Shown here: piece by piece, positions 33,759 to 42,939 of the stretch
How the letters are laid out: each line of letters begins with the position of its first letter
Numbering within the stretch: position 1 is the stretch's first letter
NCBI RefSeq assembly: GCF_006442315.1
Contig: NZ_VFVY01000004.1
Span: 248,001-312,000, forward strand
DNA length: 64,000 nt
Direction: 5' to 3'
Source: Mesorhizobium sp. B2-3-4
GTDB taxonomy: Bacteria; Pseudomonadota; Alphaproteobacteria; Rhizobiales; Rhizobiaceae
Notes under the pieces: generated by a model
The model's database searches: none
What the model saw: only the letters and a program-made list of their open reading frames with translations
What the model was told of the DNA's origin: nothing
Translations under genes and position numbers: made by a program

Positions 33759-34229
33759 GTGTCGTACCATCGCATCGTAAAATCCGTGCAGTCTTGCTCT
33801 CAGCGTGCGTTCCTGTTCACCGCCGCGGCCTGCGTGCTGTCGCTGGGTGCGGCACCTGCCCATGCCGACGACTATGATGCAACCCTCAAGGACATCCAGT
33901 CGACCATGGGTGGCGTGCCGAGCTTCGTGAAACAGTTTCCCAAAAGCGGTCTGCCCGGTGCCTGGGCCGAGGTCAAGGCCATCGAACTCAACGACAAGAC
34001 GGCACTTCCGCCCAAGGTCAAGTCACTGATCTCGCTGGCGGTCGCGGCGCAGATCCCTTGCACCTACTGCATCTGGTCGGACACGCAGGACGCCAAGCGC
34101 GCCGGCGCCACCGACGAGGAGATCCAGGAGGCCGTGGCAATGGCGGCACTGACCCGCCACTGGAGCACCGTCTTCAATGGCATGCAGGTCGACTTCGACA
34201 CGTTTAAAAAGGAAATGGGCGGGCAGTAG
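33759..34229 (+). CDS. Exported AhpD/carboxymuconolactone-decarboxylase-like protein
   Basis: 156 residues from GTG 33759 with an AGAGGAG site. The signal peptide is cleaved at AHA-DD (about 36). The CMD/AhpD fold follows, with the redox CxxC CTYC (Cys101, Cys104). In AhpD-like enzymes the residue four after the second Cys is a proton-relay His; here it is Asp108 (CIWSDTQDAKRAGA). A periplasmic copy of this usually cytoplasmic fold is unusual. It is controlled by the divergent TetR with two palindromes between. Confidence 0.85.
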   Translation: MSYHRIVKSVQSCSQRAFLFTAAACVLSLGAAPAHADDYDATLKDIQSTMGGVPSFVKQFPKSGLPGAWAEVKAIELNDKTALPPKVKSLISLAVAAQIPCTYCIWSDTQDAKRAGATDEEIQEAVAMAALTRHWSTVFNGMQVDFDTFKKEMGGQ

Positions 34230-34305
34230 GCCCCGGCAAAGAGGCAAAAAACGGCCTTAAGCAGCAAAACCGTGCGGTGATCCCGTCCCGTTTCCCATCG
34301 GCTCC

Positions 34306-34336
34306 GATGGCCCGCCAATGCGGGCCATCTTGCGTT
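34306..34336 (+). terminator. Terminator downstream of AhpD-like gene
   Basis: Perfect 10-bp stem GATGGCCCGC / GCGGGCCATC with a 4-base loop CAAT, followed by TTGCGTTT. The T-run is weak. Confidence 0.7.
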
Positions 34337-34519
34337 TCAGACAGCCCAGCGCACCCTTGCGGCCCGCATACGCGATCGCGCAATGGACGACGTCCCGCCC
34401 CTGTGGTCAAATATCCCTGTCAGGGTGGCGCGCAGTCCGCGCAGACAAAGCCCACCACTGACGATAAGAAACCGACGAGCAGGAAATCGGCGAAAATATT
34501 TTTTCGATGGGATAGTTCG

Positions 34520-34744
34520 ATGAGCGGAGCCTATAGTTTGCTCAACATGCGCAGCTCGGATTTTCGGGCCGTCAAGAACTCGTTCGGCTTTCGATTTTTC
34601 ATCATTTTCTCCCTTCTCACCATGGCTGGTTGCGACTCCGATTCCATTCGCAAGGATGTCCTGTCCAAATACTTGAAACACGACATTTACAGCTGCAGCC
34701 CAAGCGGTTTTGGACAGCAGTCGCACTGCACCCTAAAGATGTAA
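34520..34744 (+). CDS. Small lipoprotein with C-terminal C-x-PSGFGQ-x3-C motif (copy 1)
   Basis: 74 residues. A hydrophobic core FRFFIIFSLLTMAG leads to Cys38 in MAGC, a slightly weak lipobox (Met at -3). The mature part of about 36 residues ends in [12 protein letters not shown] then TLKM. Two other predicted lipoproteins in this window (37388, 42940) end in the same motif. ATG 34520 is chosen because it precedes the signal; longer frames lack support. Function unknown; the surface-carbohydrate neighbourhood suggests an envelope role. Confidence 0.7.
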   Translation: MSGAYSLLNMRSSDFRAVKNSFGFRFFIIFSLLTMAGCDSDSIRKDVLSKYLKHDIYSCSPSGFGQQSHCTLKM

Positions 34745-35302
34745 CCTCCGGCCGCCGGGTTGCCGGGTCCGCTATATTTCGCAAGCCTTGCGCCTGGGCA
34801 CCTCGTGGCGCCAGACGTCGATATTCATCGCGGCCGGGCTTTGGCGGCGCGCCTCAAAACGTCTCCCGTATCCGGCGCGGTCGTTTTTTTTGCGATCGGC
34901 CAATATGCTGATTCACAACGAGGATCCGAGCCTGGCTTCCCCGAGCGGAGACCAAGGTGCGGCGGCGCTGCCGGATTAACCATCGCCGCCTCTTTAGTTA
35001 ATGAAATGCTAATTTAATTGACTATAATTTTCATAGGTATATTTTTGCGATGTTGGGATGTGCAATTTGGGCGAGCAATCGACGATGATGGCACCAGGCG
35101 TGTGATTGCAATCGAGGCGCTTAAAATGCCGGGCGGCGGCGGGTAAAGCCGCGTGGCATGGCCTCGCGAACTCAGAAGACAATAGACGCACATCAGTGAT
35201 GACGACCCGCGCATGCGGAGGGTTTGTCGCGTTCTGAAGAGCGTGGCCGGGTGATGCGTGCCCCGGCCCGGCGGTAGCGTGCGCGTTGCGTAAGGGGAAA
35301 GC
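34745..35302. other. Gene-free stretch with AT-rich tract before UDP-xylose-synthase gene
   Basis: 558 bp without a convincing gene. A strikingly AT-rich stretch lies around 34990-35045. The end has a clear ribosome binding site (TAAGGGGAAA) before 35303. MucR-type regulators target AT-rich promoter DNA. Confidence 0.5.
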
Positions 35303-36343
35303 ATGAGCAAGGTCATCAAGGTTCTGAAGCTGGGATCCGGAAACGGCCAACGGGACCCCCACCAAAAACCAAATCGTGCCCTCGTCGCGGGGGGAGCCGG
35401 CTTCCTTGGCTCGCATCTGTGCGAACGGCTTTTGCGTGACGGATACGAGGTTGTCGCCATCGACAATTTCCACACCGGCAAACGATACAATCTCAGTGTT
35501 CTCCTGCGCGACCCCAGGTTCACCTGCATCGAGCACGACATCGTCGACCCCCTGCCCGCGGGCCTCGCATTCGACGAGATCTACAACCTTGCCTGCCCCG
35601 CCTCTCCGCCCCACTATCAGGCGGACCCGATCCATACGTTCAAGACAAGCGTGCTCGGTTCGCTCAACCTTCTGGAACTCGCCCGGCGCAACAACGCCAA
35701 GATATTCCAGGCCTCGACATCCGAGATCTATGGCGACCCCATTGTGCACCCGCAGCCCGAGAGCTATTTCGGCAACGTCAACACGCATGGGCCGCGGTCC
35801 TGCTACGATGAGGGCAAGCGCTCCGCCGAAACGCTGTTTTTCGATTATTCGCGGACATATGGCCTCGATATCCGCGTGGCCCGCATCTTCAACACCTATG
35901 GCCGCCGCATGCAGCCCGACGATGGGCGCGTGGTCTCGAACTTCATCGTGCAGGCGCTGCGCGGCAAGGACCTGACCGTCTATGGCAGCGGCCTGCAGAC
36001 CCGCTCCTTCTGCTATGCCGATGACCTGATCGAGGGCTTCATGCGGCTGATGAATGCGCCGCATGCGCCGGCCCATCCGGTCAATCTCGGCAACCCCGGC
36101 GAATTCACCATCATGGAACTCGCGACACTGGTCGTCGCCTATACCAACTCCCGATCGAAAATCGTCCACCGGCCGTTGCCGATCGACGACCCCAAACAAC
36201 GCAAGCCCGACATTTCCTTCGCCAGAAACAATCTTGGCTGGGAGCCGAAGATCTGCCTGGCCCAGGGGCTCGCGCACACCGTCGACTATTTCGACGCCCT
36301 GCTCTACGGCAGCCGGATGATCAAGGGGGCAGCGGCTTCATGA
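35303..36343 (+). CDS. UDP-glucuronate decarboxylase (UDP-xylose synthase)-like SDR
   Basis: 346 residues, extended SDR. NAD-binding GGAGFLGSH (30-38), the substrate motif STSEIYGDP (138-146) and the catalytic YDEGK (Tyr168, Lys172). The CPASPPHYQ and STSEIYGDP motifs are those of UXS, which decarboxylates UDP-glucuronate to UDP-xylose (UDP-4-keto-pentose intermediate). It supplies xylose for surface glycans. The downstream galE gene overlaps by 4 bp (ATGA), so sugar nucleotides are made together. Confidence 0.9.
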   Translation: MSKVIKVLKLGSGNGQRDPHQKPNRALVAGGAGFLGSHLCERLLRDGYEVVAIDNFHTGKRYNLSVLLRDPRFTCIEHDIVDPLPAGLAFDEIYNLACPASPPHYQADPIHTFKTSVLGSLNLLELARRNNAKIFQASTSEIYGDPIVHPQPESYFGNVNTHGPRSCYDEGKRSAETLFFDYSRTYGLDIRVARIFNTYGRRMQPDDGRVVSNFIVQALRGKDLTVYGSGLQTRSFCYADDLIEGFMRLMNAPHAPAHPVNLGNPGEFTIMELATLVVAYTNSRSKIVHRPLPIDDPKQRKPDISFARNNLGWEPKICLAQGLAHTVDYFDALLYGSRMIKGAAAS

Positions 36344-37434
36344 GCCGCCCGGCGATCCTAGTCACAGGCGGAGCCGGCTTTATCGGCAGCCACACCTGTA
36401 AGCTGCTCGCCGCGTCCGGTTACCTGCCTGTAGCGTTCGACAACATGTCGCGCGGCAACCGGAAATCCGTCGCCTGGGGGCCGCTCGTCGTCGGCGATAT
36501 TCGCGACGGCGATGCGTTGCTGGCGGCGATGGAAAGATACAGGCCGACATCCGTCATCCACTTCGCAGCGCTGGCCTATGTCGGGGAGTCCGTCCAGCAA
36601 CCGGCGGAGTACTATTCGACCAATGTCACGGGCACCATCGCCGTGCTCGAAGCGGCGCGCGCGCATTCGATCGAAAACATCATCTTTTCCAGCAGTTGCG
36701 CAACTTATGGCGTGCCCGACGCGCTGCCCGTTCGCGAGACTTCGTCACAGAATCCGATCAGCCCGTACGGACGCACCAAACTGATGGGCGAACAGATCAT
36801 CGGCGACTATGCGCGGGCATACGGCATGAGGTCTGCCATCCTGCGCTATTTCAACGCTTGCGGTGCCGATCCCGACGGCGAACTCGGCGAATGGCATTCG
36901 CCGGAAACGCATCTGATTCCCAGGGTGTTGATGGCCGCCTCGGGCATGCTCGACCGGATCGAGGTTTTCGGCACGGACTATGACACGCCGGACGGAACCT
37001 GCATTCGCGACTACATCCATGTCGGCGATCTGGCTAGCGCCCATCTGAAAGCGCTCCAACATCTGCAGAACGGCGGACAGAGCCTGGCCGTCAATCTCGG
37101 CACCGGGCGCGGAATATCCATCAAGGAAATCCTGCAGGCGGTCGGCCGGATAAGCTCGAGACCGGTCCCGGCCGTCTTCAAGGCGCGTCGCCCGGGTGAT
37201 CCTGCCGAACTCTATGCCGATCCGAGCAAGGCGCGCGCGCAGCTTGGCTTTGTGCCGCGGCTTTCCGGCATCGACACGATCATCGCAACGGCGGCGCCCT
37301 TCTTCGGGCTGGCTACGGTGCCGGTGAAACCGCCGCCCGCCAAGGCGACGGTCTCCACCGCCGTCAGATCAATCAGCGCCAACTCGATCAGAGATAGCGC
37401 GCCCGACAGCTCGCATGCTGGCCAAATCCGCTAG
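36340..37434 (+). CDS. galE: UDP-glucose 4-epimerase
   Basis: 364 residues. NAD-binding GGAGFIGSH (10-18), and the catalytic YGRTK (Tyr143, Lys147) with SSSCATYG ahead of it. It interconverts UDP-glucose and UDP-galactose. The conserved domain ends near residue 325; the last 40 residues are an odd Lys/Ser/Ala-rich tail that overlaps the opposite-strand lipoprotein gene by 47 bp. A second-in-operon position after the UXS gene suggests dedication to surface polysaccharide (an exoB-type role). Confidence 0.92.
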   Translation: MSRPAILVTGGAGFIGSHTCKLLAASGYLPVAFDNMSRGNRKSVAWGPLVVGDIRDGDALLAAMERYRPTSVIHFAALAYVGESVQQPAEYYSTNVTGTIAVLEAARAHSIENIIFSSSCATYGVPDALPVRETSSQNPISPYGRTKLMGEQIIGDYARAYGMRSAILRYFNACGADPDGELGEWHSPETHLIPRVLMAASGMLDRIEVFGTDYDTPDGTCIRDYIHVGDLASAHLKALQHLQNGGQSLAVNLGTGRGISIKEILQAVGRISSRPVPAVFKARRPGDPAELYADPSKARAQLGFVPRLSGIDTIIATAAPFFGLATVPVKPPPAKATVSTAVRSISANSIRDSAPDSSHAGQIR

Positions 37435-37813
37435 GGCTGCAGATATAGGGCGAACCACCGAAGGCCGGGGCGCCGACTTTCGGCTCGAAGGAGGCGTTCA
37501 CCGGTGCCGGCGTGCCGACCTTGATCCGCGGCGGCGGTGCAAAGGCGTAGGCTTTTTCGGTGATCCTTACCGTGCTCGTCGTCTCGACCAGCGGGCGCTC
37601 GAGTCTCAGCGAGCGAACCATGGGATTGCCATAGACAGACTGGACCGAAGATTCGCTGCTGGCGGTGTGGACCACGGGTTTGATGAGGACCGAACCGGTT
37701 CGGGTCGCATCCACGTTCTGGCAAGCTGCAACCATCGAGACCGCCATCACGACCGTAAGAATAGATACGAAGTTTTTGCCTGGGCGCGGTGCGCCCATCG
37801 CCGAATTGTTCAT
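37388..37813 (-). CDS. Small lipoprotein with C-terminal C-x-PSGFGQ-x3-C motif (copy 2)
   Basis: 141 residues. Lipobox VAAC with Cys31 after FVSILTVVMAVSM. The mature part starts CQNVDATRTGS, contains an unstructured Pro/Ala-rich middle, and ends [17 protein letters not shown]. It is paralogous to the lipoprotein at 42940 (CQGVDTTRTGS start and the same end). ATG 37813 follows AAGGGA. The 3' end overlaps galE's 3' end on the other strand. Function unknown. Confidence 0.8.
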   Translation of the reverse strand: MNNSAMGAPRPGKNFVSILTVVMAVSMVAACQNVDATRTGSVLIKPVVHTASSESSVQSVYGNPMVRSLRLERPLVETTSTVRITEKAYAFAPPPRIKVGTPAPVNASFEPKVGAPAFGGSPYICSPSGFGQHASCRARYL

Positions 37814-38149
37814 CTTGTGTCCCTTGCTATCACGGATTAGCCAAGGGCGGGTGGCAGCATACTATGCCCTCGCTGCCTTCACGCCTGTGAGTGACCACTC
37901 GCACATCAGATGTTAATATTAGACATCACTAATTATTAAATTTCATAAAACCCGTATGGTGGACCCATCGCCTCGTTGCTCTGTCCGGTAGAATTGAATT
38001 CGATCAAACGGCGACGGCGCGCCAGACGCAGCAGCCAGGACCGATTGACGATTTATAATAAGCGATTCGCCGGCTTCTTGACAGCGCCGGCCGTGCGCCC
38101 TTGCGCCCGCACAAACGGTCGGGCGGCGCCCCGGCGCAGCCGCGATCGC
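37814..38149. other. AT-rich intergenic region between lipoprotein and DUF995 genes
   Basis: 336 bp, AT-rich, without a gene. It includes a dyad GATGT (37909-37913) and ACATC (37923-37927) around TAATATTA, placed upstream of the lipoprotein start; a candidate MucR-type binding region. Confidence 0.5.
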
Positions 38150-38752
38150 CTAATTCTTGGAATCGATCAGCTTGCTGCTTTCTTCGAACTGCGCGGCCTT
38201 TGTGTCACCCGGTTCGAATTTCCGGTATTCGTCGGCAGGATCCTCGGGAGATCGTTTGAAGCTGTACCACTCGCCGTCCGGATCCTTGCGCTGCTCGATG
38301 TTGCCGCCCTTGATGCGGTGGCTATAGCAGGTGCGGTTCTGTTGGCCGGTATAGGCCTTGGACCGCCAGGCAAGATCCATGCACATCTTGCCGTCCCTGG
38401 TCGCTATCCACTTGCCTTGGCCGACAGAGGCAGCCCCCTCACGCGACGTCCAGGCCCGCAGCGACCGGCCGTTCTTGCCAAAATAGGCTGCCCCGTCCTT
38501 CCATATCCATGTCCGGTCGGCATAGAGGATCGACACTTCATAAGCCGTTGGAACACTCGCAGCATCGGCCTTCGCGCCGTTGTCCTTGGCAGCGGCGGCT
38601 TGCGCGACGCCCGAGAAAGCCATCTGGCCGCAAACCACGAGAACCATCAACGGCACGCGATTTGCCGACCAGCAATGCTGCTGCGTATGCGGATGGTCGA
38701 AACCAAGTCGCTGCAATGGGGTCGGCGCGGTCGGCGAAATTGGCGTTCGCAT
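38150..38752 (-). CDS. DUF995-type exported protein (copy 1)
   Basis: 200 residues. An internal hydrophobic segment VPLMVLVVCGQMAF and a signal-like site VAQA-AA about residue 50 suggest export. The mature domain has RTWIWKDGAAYFG, KMCMDLAW, RTCYSHRI and DPDGEWYSF, matching the DUF995-type protein at 47146. Two cysteines could form a disulfide. A start at the internal Met before VLVVCG is possible. Role unknown. Confidence 0.75.
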   Translation of the reverse strand: MRTPISPTAPTPLQRLGFDHPHTQQHCWSANRVPLMVLVVCGQMAFSGVAQAAAAKDNGAKADAASVPTAYEVSILYADRTWIWKDGAAYFGKNGRSLRAWTSREGAASVGQGKWIATRDGKMCMDLAWRSKAYTGQQNRTCYSHRIKGGNIEQRKDPDGEWYSFKRSPEDPADEYRKFEPGDTKAAQFEESSKLIDSKN

Positions 38753-38979
38753 GTTATTTGCCCCCGGGGCAACGCTATCAGCGCGTTGATAGCCACGCCA
38801 ACTATTAACTGCCGCACGAAAGGCGATGTCAACCTTGGCGAAGCTGATCGAATACAACAATTCGAGACTTGCGCGCGGACCGCGGTCGCCAAAATTAAGA
38901 ATTGCGCTGTATACTCCTTTGCCTCTGACAATCGCGGGCCAAAGCAAGAGCGGCAGACGTCAGGGGGGACGCAGCTCAA

Positions 38980-40608
38980 ATGATTGATGCCAGGGACGCC
39001 AGTCAGGCAGAAGGTCAGCGGCACCCGAAGCGGTGGTTCTATCGGAACACCGTCGCACGCCACTCCATGAGCCCCAACACGGCGATCTTGCTAGGCATTC
39101 TCGTCATCGCGGCCCTGTTCAGGTTCCATGGCATCACCATGCCGCTGGTCGACGCCTTCAGTTGGCGCGAGACGAGCACGGCGATGATGGCCGACAATTT
39201 CCAGCAACGCAACTGGAACATCTTCTTTCCGGAGGTCAGCTGGACCGGACCGGGGCCTAGCTATCAGGGCCGCGAGTTCCAGATCGTGAGCTATCTGACG
39301 GCCCTGCTCTACCAAGTCTTCGGCTGGCACGACTGGTTTGGCCGCATGGTTGCCGCCTTGTTTGGCCTGGTGACGGTGTTTTCGCTGCACAGGCTGACGG
39401 CTCTCTGCTGGGATGAGACGCACGCCCATGCCGCGGCACTTGGCTATGCGCTGATGCCGGCGGCGATCATGATCGACAGTTCGTTTCTTCCCGACCCCGC
39501 CATGCTGGCCCTGGTGACAACAGGCGTCTGGCTTTTCGCGAAATACTGGGCCGGCGGCAGCGGCTGGCTGTTGCCGCTTGCCACGGCCAGTTTCTCGCTC
39601 GGCGCGCTGGCAAAACCGCCAGGCCTCGCCGCCGGCGCCGTCATCTTCTACCTGATGGCCTGCTGGATCGTTCAGAGGAAACGCAAGCAAGCGACCAGGG
39701 TCTTCCTGTCAGGGCTGTTGAGCCTGGCCGTCATCGCCGCCTATTTCAGCTGGGCGATCTATCTCGGCCGCAGCTACCCGCCCTATCACGTGGCGGGTAG
39801 CGGCTATATCTGGGATTCCGGTTTCTGGACATTCTTCAAGGAGAGCTTCTACTTCAAATCGGTCTGGAACACCTCGGTCTGGTGGTTCTACGGCTATCCT
39901 TTCATGGCGCTGATCGCGTTGGGTTTCTGGATGCCGCCACGCCCCGCCGAAGAGGCGAAGCAACGCGCGCTTTCGGCCGTTCCCTATGTTTGGCTGGTGG
40001 CGGCCATTGCCGTCTATCTGGCGGCGGCGCGCGAGATCACCAGCAATCCCTGGAACTACCACGTCTTCCATGTACCGTTTGCGATGTTCTGCGGCCGCGG
40101 GGCGCTTGTCCTGGTAACGCTTGCGCTGGGCAATTTTTCGTGGCCGGCGGTCGTGCTGCGCTCGGTCTGCATCGCCGCCGTCACGCTCGTGTGGTCGACA
40201 TTCCCGCTGGTCAAGACAATGAAGACGCCTGTTGCAATCAAAGGCAAGTTGCTCGGCGAGGAGTTGGCGCGGCTGGCGCAACCCGGTGACCTCGTCGTCG
40301 CCATAGCGCCCGAGGTCGGCGACCCGGTCGCGGTCTATTACAGCAGGACGCGCGGCTGGGTGTTCCCACCGGGCGGTGGCGATGTCGAATGGTCGAAATT
40401 CGTCGCGGACGACGAGACGGCGATCGCGCAACTCGAGGACTTGCGCGATCAAGGTGCGGACCTGTTCGGTGCGGCAAAAAACGCCGCCGACAAGCAGGAC
40501 CGCCTGTTCGTCGAGCATCATGACGGGGTCATCGACTATCTGGACAAGACCGGAACCAAGCTTGTGGATTCGGATGATCTGCTGGTCTATAGGATCACCC
40601 GCCCATGA
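38980..40608 (+). CDS. GT39/ArnT-like lipid-linked-sugar glycosyltransferase
   Basis: 542 residues with many transmembrane helices. The first periplasmic loop carries DAFSWRE (Asp58 to Glu64), the acidic residue needed for GT-C catalysis, followed by a PMT-like fold and a soluble C-terminal domain of about 120 residues. GT-C enzymes take sugars from polyprenyl-phosphate carriers on the periplasmic side. It is followed by a flippase-like protein and a GtrB-like GT2, so all three probably form a glycosylation set. Confidence 0.88.
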   Translation: MIDARDASQAEGQRHPKRWFYRNTVARHSMSPNTAILLGILVIAALFRFHGITMPLVDAFSWRETSTAMMADNFQQRNWNIFFPEVSWTGPGPSYQGREFQIVSYLTALLYQVFGWHDWFGRMVAALFGLVTVFSLHRLTALCWDETHAHAAALGYALMPAAIMIDSSFLPDPAMLALVTTGVWLFAKYWAGGSGWLLPLATASFSLGALAKPPGLAAGAVIFYLMACWIVQRKRKQATRVFLSGLLSLAVIAAYFSWAIYLGRSYPPYHVAGSGYIWDSGFWTFFKESFYFKSVWNTSVWWFYGYPFMALIALGFWMPPRPAEEAKQRALSAVPYVWLVAAIAVYLAAAREITSNPWNYHVFHVPFAMFCGRGALVLVTLALGNFSWPAVVLRSVCIAAVTLVWSTFPLVKTMKTPVAIKGKLLGEELARLAQPGDLVVAIAPEVGDPVAVYYSRTRGWVFPPGGGDVEWSKFVADDETAIAQLEDLRDQGADLFGAAKNAADKQDRLFVEHHDGVIDYLDKTGTKLVDSDDLLVYRITRP

Positions 40609-40794
40609 GAACGGCGACGGTCCGGGCTGCAGGCCCCTGACGGATCGGTCCCGACGGTTCGGCGGCTCCCCATTTGATCGAGGAAAGCCGCCGGGCGGCG
40701 GAAAAGGCGACCCGATCCCGATGATGTTATGATGGTCGGGTACCAAGCGTTTGCCGCCACCCAAACGCGGCGGTGAGAACCTGCGGAGAATTGG

Positions 40795-41721
40795 TTGAAA
40801 AAAATCATCTCGATAGTCGCGACGCTGGCGCTGCTGGCCTGGCTCGCCAGCGACTCGCGCTGGCGCACGGTCGGCGACGCGTTCGACCGCATCACGCCCG
40901 GGATGCTGGCCGTGGCGACGATCGCGTTTTTCGTCACCTACGTCTTGCGGACGCTGCGTGTCTGTGACGAGTTCCGGGACGACGTGCGTGGCCGTTTCGG
41001 CGCTTGCCTGCGCGTCATCCTGATCCACAACGCCATGATCAACGTCGTGCCGTTCCGCGGCGGCGAGACCGCCTTTCCCTTGCTCCTGCGCCAGGTCTTC
41101 GGCGTGCCGATCGTGCGCGCCAGCGCTTCGCTGCTGTGGTTCAGGCTGCAGGACGCCTTTGTCGTCGGCGTGCTGGCCCTGGCGGTCTGGCCCGGCCTGC
41201 ACCTTGCCGTCAGGGTGGCGGGCGTGGCCGCCCTCATCACCGTGGCCTGGTACCTGCCGCGCTGGGCGCGCGCGCCGCATGACTGGGCCGGGCGCGGCAA
41301 GATCGTGGCCAAGCTTGGCCTGCTTCGCGACATCTTCACCGAGGCGACCGGCCGCTCGCGCTATGGCTGGTGGTGGACGATCGCCAATTGGTCGCTGAAA
41401 CTCGCCGTGCAAGGATGGCTGCTGGCGCTGATGCTGGGGACATCCTTCACCACCGCCTTTCCAGGCGTCGTCGGAGCCGAAGGCGCCGCAATATTGCCGG
41501 TGCAAGGCGTTGCCGGCTTCGGCACCTACGAAGCGGCCGCCGCGGCGGCGCTGCTCACCTCCGGGATCACGATGAAGAGCGGCTTGCAGGCGGCACTGGC
41601 TTTGCACCTCTTCATCCTGTGCTCGGCCGTCGCCACGGGTGCGATCGCCTGGCTGTTTCCCTCGACATCGACGCTGCCGGAGAACCCGGCCGTGAGACCC
41701 GCAAGGAAACCATCGCTATGA
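40795..41721 (+). CDS. Lysylphosphatidylglycerol-synthase-like membrane protein (UPF0104/AglD type)
   Basis: 308 residues with about eight hydrophobic helices; the motif PFRGGETAFPLLLR (about residues 83-96) marks the UPF0104 family. TTG 40795 follows GGAG; no better start is near. The next gene starts inside its stop codon (ATGA). Family members act in lipid-linked sugar or lipid movement in glycan pathways; the position between two polyprenyl-sugar enzymes suggests flipping or assisting the carrier (inference). Confidence 0.85.
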   Translation: MKKIISIVATLALLAWLASDSRWRTVGDAFDRITPGMLAVATIAFFVTYVLRTLRVCDEFRDDVRGRFGACLRVILIHNAMINVVPFRGGETAFPLLLRQVFGVPIVRASASLLWFRLQDAFVVGVLALAVWPGLHLAVRVAGVAALITVAWYLPRWARAPHDWAGRGKIVAKLGLLRDIFTEATGRSRYGWWWTIANWSLKLAVQGWLLALMLGTSFTTAFPGVVGAEGAAILPVQGVAGFGTYEAAAAAALLTSGITMKSGLQAALALHLFILCSAVATGAIAWLFPSTSTLPENPAVRPARKPSL

Positions 41722-42773
41722 ACGTATTGCCTATCCCTGCTTCGGGACTGCCCGACGGCGCGGTGATGCCGGACCATACGCTGTCCATCGTGGTGCCGAT
41801 GTACAACGAGGCTGAAAACGTCGAACCATTGCTGGCACGCATTCACCAGGCCATGGAACATTACGGCCAGCCATGGGAGGTCGTGCTGGTCGACGATGGC
41901 AGCACCGACGCGACGGTGAGCGAGATCAGGCGCCTGTCGGCCCAATACGGCCCGCATGTTCATGCCGTCGAGCTGGTGCGCAACTACAAGCAAACCGCCG
42001 CCATGCAGGCCGGAATAGACGCCGCACGCGGCAGCGTCATCGCCACGATCGACGGCGATTTGCAGAACGACCCCTTCGACATCCCGCGCATGGTCTATCG
42101 TCTTTTGAGCGAAGATCTCGACCTGGTGGTCGGCTGGCGAAAGGATCGCCAGGAAGGGCTGTTGATGCGCAGACTCCCCTCGCGCATCGCCAACGCCTTG
42201 ATCGCGAGTGTCACCGGCGTGCGCCTCAAGGATTATGGCTGCAGCCTCAAGGTCTATCGCGGCAACGTCATCCGCAGCGTCAAGCTCTATGGCGAGATGC
42301 ACCGCTTCATCCCGGCCTGGCTGGCCACGGTAACGACCCCAAGGCGCATCGCACAGGAGGTGGTGACGCATCATGCCCGCATTCATGGCCAGTCCAAATA
42401 CGGCATTTCGCGCACCTTCAGGGTCGTGCTCGATCTGGTGTTCATGTATTTCTTCATGCGCTACCGCACCCGGCCGGGGCATTTCTTCGGCGGCATCGGC
42501 ATCGTGCTCGGCACGCTGGGTTCGCTGATCCTTGCCTATTTGCTTTGCCTGAAGCTGTTTTTCGCAGAAGCCATCGGCACGCGCCCGATGCTGTTCACCG
42601 GCTTCTTCCTGCTCATTGCCGGGGTTCAGATGGTGACGTCGGGTGTGCTGGCGGAAATGCTGGCACGCGTCTATCACGAGGCAAACGGATCATCGGCCTA
42701 TGTCGCAAGGCCGCGGCAGGCGCCGGCCGACAAGGGCAGCGATGGCTGGCACCGCTCCGGCCCTTTGTCGTAG
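41718..42773 (+). CDS. GtrB/ArnC/DPM1-like GT2 glycosyltransferase
   Basis: 351 residues. A GT2 domain with VVPMYNEAENV, VDDGSTD and the DGDLQNDP metal/nucleotide motif; two transmembrane helices near the C-terminus. Such enzymes transfer a sugar from its nucleotide to undecaprenyl phosphate on the cytoplasmic side. ATG 41718 overlaps the upstream stop. The carrier-sugar product would feed the GT39 enzyme at 38980. Confidence 0.92.
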   Translation: MNVLPIPASGLPDGAVMPDHTLSIVVPMYNEAENVEPLLARIHQAMEHYGQPWEVVLVDDGSTDATVSEIRRLSAQYGPHVHAVELVRNYKQTAAMQAGIDAARGSVIATIDGDLQNDPFDIPRMVYRLLSEDLDLVVGWRKDRQEGLLMRRLPSRIANALIASVTGVRLKDYGCSLKVYRGNVIRSVKLYGEMHRFIPAWLATVTTPRRIAQEVVTHHARIHGQSKYGISRTFRVVLDLVFMYFFMRYRTRPGHFFGGIGIVLGTLGSLILAYLLCLKLFFAEAIGTRPMLFTGFFLLIAGVQMVTSGVLAEMLARVYHEANGSSAYVARPRQAPADKGSDGWHRSGPLS

Positions 42774-42939
42774 CCTTGTCGATGGAAGGAATGACAGGAT
42801 TCGTCGACTGATATCACGAGGAATGGCCGCCAAAGGGCAAGAGGAAAGGCGCAACGCCCGCGCCATCCTCTTGCCCTCGGCTCGCGCCCCCGCGACGACC
42901 TGAGCAGGCGGCAGTCGATCAGACCACCGCCTTGACCGG

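Noticed and set aside
39709..41607. 632-codon minus-strand frame opposite the GT39 and UPF0104 genes
   Set aside because: Antisense to two genes with clear membrane topology; Arg/His/Gln-rich shadow composition.
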